Source of the DNA: Istiophorus platypterus
Taxonomy: Eukaryota > Chordata > Actinopteri > Istiophoriformes > Istiophoridae
Length of the DNA: 64,000 nt
Direction of reading: 5' to 3'
Assembly: GCA_016859345.1 (NCBI GenBank)
Contig: CM029121.1
Coordinates: forward strand, 26,002,675 to 26,066,674
Shown here: positions 10,944 to 23,900 of the stretch, one piece after another
Position numbering within the stretch: position 1 is the stretch's first letter
How the letters are laid out: each line of letters opens with the position of its first letter
Position numbers and translations under genes: made by a program
Notes under the pieces: model-generated
Database searches by the model: none
What the model was told of the DNA's origin: nothing
What the model saw: only the letters and a program-made list of their open reading frames with translations

Positions 10944-13289
10944 CCATACCACAAAGACCTTTGCTGCCCTCATTATTTCTCATCGTTTATTCCACTTTAC
11001 ATTGTTTAGTTGCAGCTGAATTGTTACCAGGATTAAACTCTAGAGCGCCGGGGTTCGTTCTTGGGTCGTTGGCGCCCCCTGTTGACCCCTTAACGTCCCC
11101 GCGCTTCCAGGCACACCTCATCGAGCACTTGGACCCTGGACAAAATAACGGAGACGCCACATGAAAGCCAAACGCTTGGACTTTGAAGTGTTGTTACAAC
11201 TCCAGCTGCGGCAGTGAGTCATGGAAGCGCTGCCAACTAGCAGAACCTATAAAAGGTCGCAATTAGTACTTGACTTGATCCGTGAGTCCATAAAACAGCT
11301 TAGAGTTGGAGAGAATCAAAAACTCAGAAATCAAGGCAAACTGCTTTGTTGTGGTCAAAGAGAGAAAAAGAAAGTGAATCGAATTCAGGAGATTTTTTCC
11401 CCTCTCACATACAATATTGTTCCTTTTGCATCAGGTGCACCTGCTTGGTTTTAGGTTTTTTTTTTTTCTTGTCTTAACCCCAAGTAGCGTGTTCTCTGTT
11501 GTGTTTCAAATAGTAATCCACAATCAGGATATGAATTTTCTGGTGCAGGAAACTGATTAAAAATCCCTGTAGCATCAAAATGTCACAGCTTTTGTGACGC
11601 AACCGTCCCATCGGCACTTTTGTACCAGGCACACGTCTTTCAGCGCGTCAATCTCCGGGTCCATCTGTCACATAAATTGCAGGCTTATTAAATATAACAA
11701 GGGGAGCAGACCCTGAACTAGGAGAGCATTTGCAAGTTAACTGCAAAACAGGGTGTGAAGTTGAAAATCAAAGCTAACCGGCGAGGACACGACACCCCAG
11801 GGGATCATTTTCTAAATGTCGCCCAAGCCTCAGTGATCATGATGGCAGTGAATCAGCACCGTTAACATCTTCATAAAAAAACTGTACATTATGAGCCTCA
11901 TAGAGCTTGACTGTCTAGCACCACGCACAGAGACGCACAACCGGCTGTAAAATGCAACGAGACCGGGGCCTTGAAGCAGAGAAGAAAAGTATCACCGCCC
12001 AGAGATCCATCCTCGGCACCAGGGATGAGTTTACATTGGGATAAAGGTCTTGGGAGTGGGGGGCTTAAGCCTGAAATGTTTGATGTCTGCTGTCGACTGT
12101 TAAAACGCGGTGGGAGATCCAGGATGATATGGAGAACCAGATCATGAAATGGATCAGAGTCTTTTCTCAGTTGTGTTTAAATATTCCAGGTGGATGATAC
12201 CCCCCCCACATACACACACACACACACACACATCGCCAAACAACTTCAGATTCATTGCACGGACACTAGACTTAAATCGAATTCAGCAACCGCTGTCAAA
12301 ACACCGCAGATTCCAAACGTCGCTGAACTTTGGAAAAACCTCAGAGCAAGGAGAGTAGAGTCCTACGTCCCTCGTCCCCCACATAGACCTAGTCTCGATC
12401 CATCTCAATGTCCTCTTGTGCATATATTTTTGTGTTGAGATAAATTGAGTTCAATCTTGCGAATTTTGTTATAGAAAATTTACGTTTATATCAGTATTTC
12501 AAGCTCAGGCTGATTTAAGTGCTATGGCCAAAGATTTGAGCCAACAGTTCTTTTAAAACATAACATGATTTCTGTATTTTCCTTTACAATGAATCACGGC
12601 GTTGCGTGTTTCCACTTGATGAACACCTCACTCTGGCACGCGTTCCCTCTTTCCTTGGACGAAATCTATCAGGACCTGTCCTCGGCAGCTCAAATGTGGG
12701 CTACTTCCCACATTTTTTGCCTTCAGATGTAACGTGTGTGACTGAGGCCTTAATCCATAATTCAACATCAAGGTACTTTTTGGTGAGCACATCTTACTCA
12801 GACCTACAGGCTCGTTGGCTGAGGATGCTCATTCCAGCATCCGATCCTTCCAAGGTCAACATGTCTTACAGTACGAACCCCGTTGATGATGGAGTTGAGA
12901 AAAGTTTTTCTCTGCTGTGACTGCAACTCTCCGACTCTCCTGTTTTGCAGAATCAAAGTCTTCACATGTTTTTTTTACAGCATCATGTGGAACCGGTTTG
13001 GAGCTGCCTCAATCAGAATAACTCCACCATCGCTCATACAAAAAAAATGTAATCATCAGTAATCGGGAATGGGAGTGCTGGTGCACCAAGGAATTCCAGG
13101 GGAGTGTGATCACAGCCAGACTGGCGTTGAAAGACTGTATCTGTGGTTTGGTGGGGCATCAGAGTCCCTGAAGACAATGTGGAGGGTTAGCTAAAGGGGG
13201 GGTATGGTTTATAGATAAAAAGTTTAAAAAAGTAAAATTTCTTTTCTTTTTAAAAATGTACTTGAATGTCTGAACCTAATTTCGTAGCC

Positions 13290-13680
13290 AACACTGGTTG
13301 ACACATTTCATTCAAAGCCACAAATTTGAACCTTATTGTGATGCTGGGGGAATAGTCGGTGATCACCAAAGTTGGAGGGGTTCATCCTCTGGGAACCATG
13401 CATGTCTGTACAAAAATTTGTGCCAATCCATCGAGTGGATGTTCAGGATACATCAAATTGCTGGTGGCACTTCAGGAACAGTCAGGGGAGTACCACAGAT
13501 GTAGGACTCATCCTCTGGGCATCATGGATATCTCTACAAGATTTCATGGCAATCCATCCAATAGTTGTCAAGACATTTCACTGAAAACCACAAATGTCAA
13601 TCCCACGGTGAGAAAGGTCAAAGGATCAACAAAGTCATTAGGATTCATCCTCTGGGGACCATGAATGCAGGTGGCCCAAC
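13290..13680 (+). repeat. teleost interspersed repeat with internal ~130 bp periodicity
   Basis: Three direct, diverged units begin with a variant of TTCATCCTCTGGGGACCATG at about 13380, 13508 and 13646. The first two continue with GGCAATCCATC-like and AGACATTTCACT-like blocks. The phrase is one I recognise as a common repeat in fish non-coding DNA. The family name is not assigned. Confidence 0.6.
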
Positions 13681-15250
13681 TGACCGACATTGCTTTGCCA
13701 ATAGAGGCCGACCTCTGGTGTGCCAAAAAAATTTAAAAAAATTAAATAAGTAAATAACTTGCCTACATAATCTCACAGTTGCCAAAAAACACAAATCCTG
13801 ACCTTGCCCAGAACTTCCCACCTGCATGTTTAGCCCCCTGCTTCAGCTCAGCAATTCAAAGGCCTCATCAATCCACACTGCCGCCGCCCGCATTTCAACG
13901 ACAGCGGCTATTGAACCGGCACAAAGCAGACCATGGCAGATACTGTCGGGAGGTGTGGAAATACGGTCTATCAGTCGTTCCCATGGCGCTGCCTCCTTGG
14001 ACTTTGATGCCCTGCCAAGGAAGATATTCCTCACACTGATACCCGGATGGCTGGAGAACAGAGAGGGACACGATCGCTCAAGTGTGGCATAACCAAAATG
14101 ATACTCGCCTACAAAGGTTGTGCTGCCGTTATAGTTTAGCACTTTATCATTCTGCATCTTTAATGGCTCTTTTCTAGTCTTCTTGTTGTCTAAGAGGGAA
14201 ACGGTGAAATGAGTATCCGAGGTGACTAACCGGTGGCTGGTGGTGAGTCACGGAGCGGCCCCTTCTTTTCCCAAGGAGAAACTCTCAATGCTTCCTTTTG
14301 TCCCCGGAGGTGATGAGTAGCTCCGGTGTCGACACAATGGCAGCACTGCGGGGCCATTCAAGTTCTGGGCAGATTACAGGGCTTTTTAAAAATCCCTTGC
14401 GTGCCTCATCATCATCATCACCATCATCATCCCGAATCTGAAACCGCACGATTATTCAGCCACTTGTGCTGATGGCGGGGCCTCACTGAGGAGGGAGATA
14501 AGGACTCCATGATACTTCTGGGATGTGTCAGTCATAATTCAAGTGTTTCAAGCACAGCAAAACTTTAACCAAAAAAAACCCCCGAACATGGCAAAAGGGA
14601 GAAATGGTTCGATGCAACACAAGTTAAATGTTGTGCGTGTAGAACTATAATGACAGACGCAGTAATGACATATTAGAGGACTCTATTGTTAGTTCAAAGT
14701 AGTGGATGAAAGGGAAGGTGACTGTCAGACAGAGTCGGGCTTGTTGCAAGGCATAGATTACTATCATCGCTGCTCTCGCCGCCGTCGCCCTGTAATGGAG
14801 GTATAATACGGTGGCAACGTGAGCGTCGCGGTGACCTCGCCAAAACAAACACCGAGCTGCAGCGCTGGCATCGCAAGCAACAGCGAGTCTTTTCAAAGGA
14901 CGGATAAATTACAGTGCTGGAAGGGGGGTGGGGGCGAAGCGAAGGGGAAGAAACTTAGCTGTCAGCCGGCAGCCCGGTTTGAAGTGCTCATTATGTGGCT
15001 CATTGGAGGGTTTAACAGTTCTGCCTGTGAATAACAAGCTCAAAACACAGAGATACCTGAAAAGAGGTTGTTATAATTTAGCTGCAGGCATTTACGTGAT
15101 ATTAGAGCAGAGGGGGAGTGTGAGGTAGCTTGTGCTAAAAGGTTACTGTCTTCCTTTTGAGGCCTCTGCTTCAAAACAATAAATATTTGTAGCCCGAGAG
15201 AATTAAGCTATGTGACAAGCTAACCAGACAGAGGGCACATTTAAGACAAC

Positions 15251-15540
15251 CTGAGGTAGAAAGTAACTAAGTACATTACAATTACTTGTACTTTACTTGA
15301 ATATTTTAACTTTACACTACCTTGTAATTTTATTTCTGGAGCATACATTTCAGAGGCCAGTCTCCACTGTACTCCACTACATGCTTCAGCAGCTAGCGTC
15401 GGCCAATTCCACATCAATAATTAACACGGAAACATATTATCGGTCTTTAAAATACAATGCACAGAACAAAATACCCAGAAAAATAAACAAAATTAGCTCA
15501 ACCTTCACCAGCTACAGCATTAAAATGAAGCTCAGGATGT
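15251..15540 (-). mobile_element. MITE-like element fragment (teleost AAGTAACTAAGTACATT family)
   Basis: It starts with the terminal motif GAAAGTAACTAAGTACATT and continues with TACTTGTACTTTACTTGAAT and a TCCACTGTACTCCACTACAT block. It is the same family as 28421-29018 in the opposite orientation. The other terminus is not seen. Confidence 0.55.
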
Positions 15541-16764
15541 GGTTTGCTAGCTAACAGGTTGCTATAAAAACATTTACTGCGAGAGTAATAAGTTCCCCAC
15601 ATCAAAAAATATGCTGTATGTGATTGCAGGTATAATGTGTTTCACTTAAATTGCAGGGACTTTTTTTCCAGTTCAAGGGCAATAATCAGGTCCCCTCAAC
15701 TTAACGTTTTATTTTATGGTCACAAGTTATCATTTCTTTGGTCAAGTTTAGGTTAGGTTTCTTCTAGGGTTGTTTTGGGCTCAGGCTTGTAATGATGGGT
15801 AGGGCTAGGGTGGCCTCAAGGGAAATACAAGTTAACACAATGACCTCAAAAGGGAGCGGAACAAGTTATAGGTTTATGTGGTTCTGTGCATGTAGGAAGT
15901 GTTTTACCTGGTGGATCAGAGAGATGCAATGAGCAGGAGCTATGTGACCCAAAGAACCAACCAGACTCCCCTCTGCTCGGTGCCCAGACAGAATTCTTTG
16001 AACTCCCGAAGCCTAGAAAAAAACCCCAACATTTCACCATCTGTGATAATATTCAACAAACCTCTCTCTGTCTTCCTCTGTCTCTGTCTAACCCTCCCGT
16101 CTGTCTCAGAGTGGCTGTAGGGTTCATGTATCTAGTATTAAGTTACGTGTTGTATTTGTTGGCTGGTATTGTTTAAAGGAATGAGTCAGTCGGACAGTGA
16201 AACTGAACCCGAATCCTTTACATGGAGACTCTAACGTCTCCGTTAGCTCCAGAAAACAGTCTTTGCTCGCCATCTAGTGTTGAAAAGCGTGGCATGCACA
16301 GTGTGATAACATCTCTGTGTAATCTCAGGGCTTTCCCCAGATTTTTTTGTGCCAGTGAAGACTTAAAACATTACATTCCCATTAAGGTACTTAATCTGTG
16401 GAAGTGTGGAAGTGATGGACTACAGTCACAGCAAGGCAGTTAGAGAAAAACAAACAGCATATCTTCTAAAAAAGAGGCTCTTGGTTCTTGGATCTGAATA
16501 TACCAGGTGAGGCTCAGTGGTCTAAATTTGTCCCTGCTGGTTTCCGTAACATGAAGCACTGGGACCCTACATGCTCTCTAACTCTGTTAAAACAACAACT
16601 AATTAAAGGCTACAAACGAGAAGCAGACATGACAAATATCAATTGTTTTATATCCAAAGCCCATTGAAAAAAAGATCATAATGTGCCCTAATGAGGAAAT
16701 CAAAAAATCTTAAAATGAACCTCAGAATTATTTGCTCTACAATATTAAGATAATATACCAGGGT

Positions 16765-16930
16765 TTTATTCATTTATTGATCCTCAGGAGGATTTTTTTT
16801 CATAACAGCTGCACAAGAAAAACTCAAGCAAAAAAGACAGGAATGGGATACAAAAAAGTTATAAGTTAATAGTTATTAGAAAATAAATTAAGTTGGACAT
16901 CTTTATACAGTATATGACCCAAGACCAGTG
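16765..16930 (+). mobile_element. possible non-LTR retroelement 3' tail fragment
   Basis: The block TTTATTGATCCTCAGGAGGA followed by A/T-rich sequence and ATACAGTATATGACC resembles a frequent fish repeat ending in TTTATTGATCCCNNAGGG. The assignment rests on memory of the motif only. Confidence 0.35.
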
Positions 16931-17262
16931 TGCATAAAAACATACGTGCATGACCAATAGTGCAGCTTTGAAGATTGCAGTTGTACATTTTGGAATCTAA
17001 TTCTTGAATTATGCAAATACCCTCTACTGCAACAATCAAGGCTGTATTAACCAGTCAGTTGGTTGAAAGTTGTTTTTCAGTTGTCAATTTTTCTCAACTG
17101 ATTTATCAAAATCATACACTATTGTTTTAAGAAAAAAACAGAACTCCAACCCTTTTTTCCCCTAACTCTCTGTTATCCATTTATAATTTGTTTTACATAC
17201 ATATCTGCTTCAATCTGATGCAGACACACACATCCACACTAACACCTGAGATACCCATCCTC

Positions 17263-17266
<4 letters not shown>

Positions 17267-17339
<73 letters not shown>
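17267..17339 (+). repeat. (CA)n microsatellite
   Basis: About 36 uninterrupted CA units, the longest pure dinucleotide tract in the intergenic part, lying 580 bp upstream of the capza2 start. Confidence 0.98.
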
Positions 17340-17341
<2 letters not shown>

Positions 17342-17699
17342 TACACCACGCCTACAAACGGTCTTATGTCTATGCCCTGCCCTCTGTTGGTCTTTATTGT
17401 TCACTTATGATAAACTCAATATTTTGGGTTTTATTCTTAAAAATGACATCTGACTATATCAACTTGGAATCCAGAGAATAATAAGGGCTTTAAAAAAAAA
17501 AATCTTATCATCTTATTTACTGCAAACTCAAATGATTGTTAAAGATAATGATTATCAAGCCTTTTGATGATAAAAATAATTTAGGTTGTTTTAGAATAAT
17601 AATAATACTTGACACACAGAATGAATTGATAAAGCCCAGTTTTACTATAAATGAGCAGTAAGTTTTTGGACTAGATTTTTACAGAGTAAAAAAGAAGAT

Positions 17700-17922
17700 G
17701 GAGGAATAAGGTCATAGTTGATATATTGCACTTATCGAACATGTGGGCGGACACGATGTGGGGCTGGGGCTATTTGTTGGGGGGGTGTTAATCCAGCCTG
17801 CAGCCACTAAAAAAAGAAAAAGAAAAAGGAAAAGCTGTGAAAACTGAACTGAACCGAGCCGGGAAGCCACCCGAGCGATGACGTCACGGGGCTCTGACAA
17901 GCTGGTGGTGCCGGAAGAAAAG
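17700..17922 (+). promoter_or_regulatory. capza2: capza2 proximal promoter and 5'UTR
   Basis: Sequence becomes GC-richer toward the start codon and no TATA box was seen. A perfect cAMP-response palindrome TGACGTCA lies at 17879-17886, and an ETS-type CCGGAAG at 17911-17917. The start codon sits in AAGATGGCGGA, close to the YY1/TISU initiator consensus, which suggests a short 5'UTR. Confidence 0.65.
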
Positions 17923-17961
17923 ATGGCGGATCATGAGGAGCAGCTATCCGACGAGGAAAAG
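17923..17961 (+). CDS. capza2: capza2 exon 1
   Basis: Thirteen codons, MADHEEQLSDEEK, followed by the donor GTAAGA. The ATG lies in AAGATGGCGG; human CAPZA2 begins MADLEEQLSDEEK. Confidence 0.95.
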
Positions 17962-20900
17962 GTAAGACGCCGATTTTAAGCCGCCGGCTCGGCCCGGACG
18001 GCCGGCGGGGGAGGCCCGTGGCACCGGTTCGGTCTCGGGTTCGAGTCCGTCTGTCCGCGCGTCCCCGCCTCGTCGTTAAATCTAGTTTTGCTTTAAAAAA
18101 AAAAAAAAAAAGCCGAACCGGAGGCCTCGGCGCGACCGCTGCTGCTTCTGCTCAGTATTTTTAGCTCAACTTCCGCTCGTTGGCGAATCTCAAAACGGAG
18201 GCTCCTTGTACGGTCCTGGCTGAAAATAGGAGCCGTGTGCGTGTTATTAATTCACCTGAGCCGTGCCCCCCCCCACGCCGACCCCCCCACGCCCGGTGGA
18301 CACGTCGCTTCGTTCCCGGGTCTCCGGCCGCTCGTGTTATGGAAGTTTTCACACACCGGAGATCGGCGGCTAGTGGAGTTAGCTTAGCCGCAGCCTGCTA
18401 TCGCCTAGCCCGACTTGCTAACACGCCCTTTTTTCGCTCTTCGATGCCGCTTTTCTGTCCTTACTCGTAATAAAACGCTGCTACTGGTGACCTGTCAGTT
18501 CGTCCGCTTTATTTGCAGTCGACCTTGTGACGGCAGCCACACGCTGTCCTCAAGTCAGCGTGTTAAACTAACCACTAGAACCTGGAACAAGTATCGTCAG
18601 TCAATATATGCGGGAACTTGCTCAAACATGATTGAAATGATCCGAAATGTAACATCGCACCAAGCGATTGTAGTTTTGGAAGAATGTGTGTCTGCACCTT
18701 TTTAAATGCACCACAACCGATGTTTATTATTTTACCGGTGCAATAACACAAAAAGCGGCGGTAAGGCTCGCACTGTTCCACCCCCGGGCTGTGCGGCTGC
18801 TCATTTCTCTTTACATTTCCTTAAAAGAGCAGAGAGACACCCAGCCAATCCCCCGAGGAGCGTTAGTCTTCACCTGCATGTGCCTCGGCAGTCCGCAGGA
18901 ATCCTGCTTTATTTTAATTTCCTGCGCGACTCACTGCACATTTTTGGCCTCTGTTGTGCTTTGTTCGCTCTGGCAAATGGGGAAACAGAGATTTTTTTTT
19001 CTGAGGGGAATATCAGTGTGCTTTAGGAAGACCGTTGAAACGATTTATTAATTAATTGACAATTTGATAATGTAAAAAAACAAACAAACTTGAATTCGCT
19101 TGTTACAGTTGTAAGTTGTTACATGTGAAGATTTACGTCCTTTTCTTTTTAAGTCATTAGTTTTAAGTTGTTTTGTAAGTTCAATACTTGGTTCCATCTG
19201 TGTTGGTCAGAGTTTATGGGCAATTATTAGACAATGTTATGATCTCCAATAACTTGTGATGTATATTTAACCTTTCTTTAATTGTTTTGAAAAATCAAAA
19301 TGACCTATAGGCTGAAAACAATAAATAGGCTTTAAATGAATAAATGGCGAAACAAGGCATCGTTGAAGCCTCACTTCCTCTCTCTGGGTGTCCATGCATG
19401 CATGCATGCATGTATGTGTATATACATGTGTAACTGATTCCCTCTGCTATGTCTAAGCCAAGCTTGTTATATCATGGTAAACCATTATGAGAAGTCTCTT
19501 TCATAAAAGGTTGTCAACTCTTCAGTTGTAGGTTATGTAATAAACCATTCAGAATTAGAACAACGGCTGTTTACTCTGGGGTTTTTTGGGTTTTGTTTTT
19601 TTTTTTTTTTGCTCACTTCCACATTCACAGCCTGCGACGGAATCAGAAGTTGTTTTTTTGTTGTTGTTGTTTTTTTTAATAGAGTCTAGTGACCTGCAGG
19701 TCAATGAAGCTGCCTGAGAAGAGGTGTGGGTGAGTGACTGTGGCCAACGTGTGAATTTTTTTTTTTTTTCGTGACGTGCCAGCTTCAACACTAATAATGG
19801 CCTCAGGCTCACGACTTGATGCTGTGGTGAAATGGCGACCAACTTTAGAAACCACTTTTCACTGTCCTACCAGACAGTGTGAAACAATGCTCGCCGGGCA
19901 GACTGCTGATATTGTGTCGGCACTCAGCCGGCGGAGGCCGATCATTTCCTCCTCTGGGTATGATTGGTGCGGGACCAAGTGGCTGCATATGTGCATCCGT
20001 CTGCTTCATGTTGTGCTGCGTTTTTTGTGCAAACTCCGCAGTTGCACTTTTGCATGTCGAGGACCGTCTCTCCGGTGTGTTTGTTCAGAGCGGTAGGCCC
20101 ATCTGCTCTGGCCCCTCGGTTCATTTTTTTTTTTTTTTTTCTGTAACTCAGAGGAAAAACAAAAAGCAAAGGGAGGAAATGAGTGTTGTCATCCGTCTTA
20201 ACACATTGAGAGTGAGAAATAGTTTCCCAATATCACTCTCTAATCTGAATAACACTTTCGCGGTAAGGTCATAATTTTGTAGAATAAAAGGGAAAAACCT
20301 CCAACCAGTGTTTGGTGACCTGCCAGAGGCGGGTAGGGTCGACGAGCCGGGCCTCAGCCAGAATCTCTCGGCCGCACAACTGATGGTGCTTTCCCCTTAC
20401 CGAGTGACAAATCTGCAAACTTGCTTTTGTGCGGGTCCTAACCAGCTCTGATGTGACATTACTGGGATGGCTCTAATCTATTTTGGAAGAAGTAGCTGGG
20501 AGATGCTTCAATAGGTAGCCTCAGAAAACCTAGCCTATGTGGTTTAGGTTCTTTTTTTTTGTTTGTTTTTTTTTTTAGAGAGAGAGAGAGAGAGAGAGAG
20601 CGCACGACTGCATCTGGGTTGAATACAATAAATAGTTTGGAGCTTTGTCTCTGTGAAACGCTTCCTAAATGTCTCCCCTGGGGCCGAGGAATTTCTGTCC
20701 TGTTGGTGCTGTTGTTTCTGTCTTTCTGCTTCAGCTTGCGATTCTAAAAAAAGACCCAAAAGCTCCCTGATTTGGGGGGGGGGGTACTGAACCGTCCCTT
20801 CCACCCTTGAGCAATTGAACGGCTGGACGAGTCTCGTTAATAAGCCACAGATACCAAGTGTTGCTTGCAGTCTTTTTTTTGTTTGTTTCTTTTGTTGTTT

Positions 20901-23900
20901 TTTTTTTTTTTTTTTGTTTAAATCATTCAGGCACTGCCCTGCCGGTTTCCTGATTACAGCAAAGAAACTGCATGAATATCACAGGAAGCTTTTATTACTC
21001 AGCACGTTTTGCTGTTAGTTTGCTCATCCGTGCTAAACTTCCTGGGCAGGTAGCAGAACCAGGAACTAGCAAGTTTCACCATTAATCTGTCAGCTCGATC
21101 GTTTGTTACTTCAGACCTTATATAATGATCTTCCAGCCTTTTCAATGGTGAAATATGGTTAAAAAAAGAAAAAAGGAGAGATCTGTAAATGAGCTGGGTG
21201 TCTGTTCTGTGGTTCCCTTTTCAGAGGGAGGCAGGTTTTTCTTTTAGGGGCAAAACTTTTTAATTAGAATACATATGTTATATTCCAGAGGAGATATGAG
21301 ATGATTTATTTATAGTCTTAGTTATGCACACATTTTTATTGTCCTGCTGCTGAGTTGATGTTAATGATATACATCACAGCATATACATCAAGCTGGGCTT
21401 GATCAGTGATAGATCGATTAGCTGCAGTTCCACCATGGCAGTGTCTATGTTTTTTAATTTTTGCATGTAGTTTATCGGGAAGAAAGTCAAGACCGAGGAT
21501 ACTGCACACCACGATTTTAAGCACTGAACTAACAGGTAGCGTATTAGTCACACACATGAGATGCTTAAGCCACATGCAGAGGCGAACAGGGATAAAATGT
21601 GCAAACCAATGTTGCAGTTCCTCTTCAGGCTGGTTGGGTTCCACGATGAAACACATGGCAGAGCCCTTCTTTTTAAGTCTGATGAAAACATAAATGTAAT
21701 GGACACTGGGCCGAGATGCGGGCATGGATGCGTGATAGGGCCTGAACCTCTTTTATCCACGCTACAAGTTGTAGAGTGTATGTGACCAGGCAGGGCTGTT
21801 GTCAGCCAGACCCCTTTTCAGCCCATTCACATAAAGAGCACAGCTAAAATGGCCAAATTAGGACAACAAACTCACCCTTTATTTACTTATGTTTTTTCAA
21901 ATATTGATCGAGTAGCTGGTCCGTTGTCATCAGACCTTTCTCTCTTGTTGTTGTTGACCCAGGCTGTTGACTGTGTGTGGCGTGTATGTAGGAGAAAAAC
22001 AACAATGGACGCCGACGTGTGGGCGGCGATGCCGCCGTACATTTGACAGCCAGAGCCGTTAAAGAGGGAGAGTGGGGACAAGTGTTTGAAGCAAGCAGCG
22101 CGTAAATTCAGTGAAGTATTTTGAGCTCGTCCTGTAGTGACGTGAGAGCAGAAACCGACAACCTCTGCCTAGCACAGCTGGAGATAAGCTTAGCATAACC
22201 AGTCATTTAAATCATTTATCTTATAAAACAGTCAGAGAAGGTAAAATGCAAAACACAGAGCATGGTGCTTCTGCCACTTCTTACTGGGGGGGACACCACT
22301 GGAAAGAATAGAAGTAGATGCGGTGAAGCAAGGCTTCATAGATGAAAGCATCCGTCCCATGCATATTCCATAAAGCATGTCTAAATATTAAGGCTGCGCA
22401 TCTGACAAAAATCTGTGCAAAGATCAGGATGGCAAAAATATCCACCTCAAATTAAACCCACCTTCGGTTACGTAACACCTATAATTCAGAAGTGCAAAAT
22501 AAAGTGCCTTATATAACACAATATGAAACAGCCATAGAGATAAAACACATTCTTCTTGTGATTGGAGATGGGAAGATATACGGTCTGGAGACCAGAGCAC
22601 CTTATTTTATACAGCTTTTTCAGCTTTATTTTTTGCCCCCCTCCCTTTTTAGTTTTAAAGGAGTTTCATTACCGTCTGGGCAAGAAGGGACACAAAGAAA
22701 CCTCAGATAAAGTACAATCCGCTTCAACAATGTGCATTAAACGAAGTAATGGCGAAACGAGACCTTCCCTCGTTTTAGCGATGAGCTGCCCTGAGCTCCG
22801 AAATGGCCCTGTATGCCTCCCCGAGCTTGGTCTTTGAATAAGCCGTCTTAGGGGTAAGCGTTGTTAAACGCTGAAACTTAGCGGCATCTTCCCTTATTTT
22901 TATCCGGAGACAGAGGAGCGCTGTCTGTACGTGCCTGCAGCAGTGTCGGAGATCGGGGCGATCAGGAAGGAACCATGCATGCTTTCTTGTGTCTAAGACC
23001 TTGGATGGGGCACCCTGCCTTTAGGGGCCCAAACTGGTGACCTGTCTTGTGGGTTAGAACAAGCTGGAGCGTTCTCAGTTGATCTTGGGGTGGAGAGCTC
23101 ACCTTTTTCCCCCGAAGACAGTTTTGAGAGCTGTTGATAGTTTGTTTTTTTTTTTAACTTGAGAAACTTTCTAGATCAGTAAGCAAATTTTAGAGGCAGT
23201 GCTTTAAGCGAGATTACAAACTGGTTTGATCCCGGAATTTCCTATAAAATGATAAATGCTGACTTGTAAAGACCTTTGGCTTTACACCGCGATGTCTGCA
23301 TACCGGCGGCGGTAACGCGAGCTGGTGGTATTCCATAAGTTGCATAGCGGGCCGCGTCAGGGTAAGGTGACACTACTTTTACTGCCGCGGTCGTCAGGCC
23401 GAAGGTGGCGGACGAGCGTGGTGAAAGGAGACAATGCAGCATTATTCGGGCGCCTTGTTGCGCGTGGCAGAGCGAGGGACTGACGGGCGACTGCAAGGTC
23501 ATGAGTTCGGCCCCTGGTAGCGGAGCAGCATGTGTGTTTCATTTCAGAAAGATGATTCATCGTATGAAGTGTTTGGAATTTGTCAAGTGAGCATTTTAGA
23601 CATATTTTCTTTCTTTTCCTTTTGTCTTTTGGTCACATTTTGTCTGTTGCCTGGGCTTAGATTTTTTTTCTTTTCTTTTTTTTTTTTTTATTAGAGCTTA
23701 TGGATGAAAAGTGCAGGCAGCAAAAACCTCAGGTGTTTGTTGACAGGAAAATAAAGGTGACGAATTACCAAGCAACTTCTAAGCAAGTTAAAAGCTTCAA
23801 TAAATCAACACTAGTGAGATCAACTGAAACAGGTAGCTGCTTGGTCAGAAGGGAAATGGATGTTGGAAAAGCCTTTTATGATTTGCTGCCTTCGTGATTT

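Larger units (their letters stand above)
9801..17700. other. intergenic region met-capza2, distal part
   Basis: No gene was seen. It holds three (CA)n tracts, a teleost repeat at 13290-13680, a MITE-like fragment at 15251-15540, a (CAT)n-rich patch at 14406-14432, a possible retroelement tail at 16765-16930, and non-repetitive stretches (11520-12060, 13840-14170) that could be conserved non-coding DNA. Confidence 0.75.

Noticed and set aside
12606..12920. 104-codon open frame in the met-capza2 interval
   Set aside because: No domain or splice context recognised, isolated, and of a length expected by chance.
15745..15815. TTAGG-like repeats (TTTAGGTTAGG, CTAGGG, TAGGGCTAGGG)
   Set aside because: Only a few scattered, imperfect units; not an interstitial telomere array.
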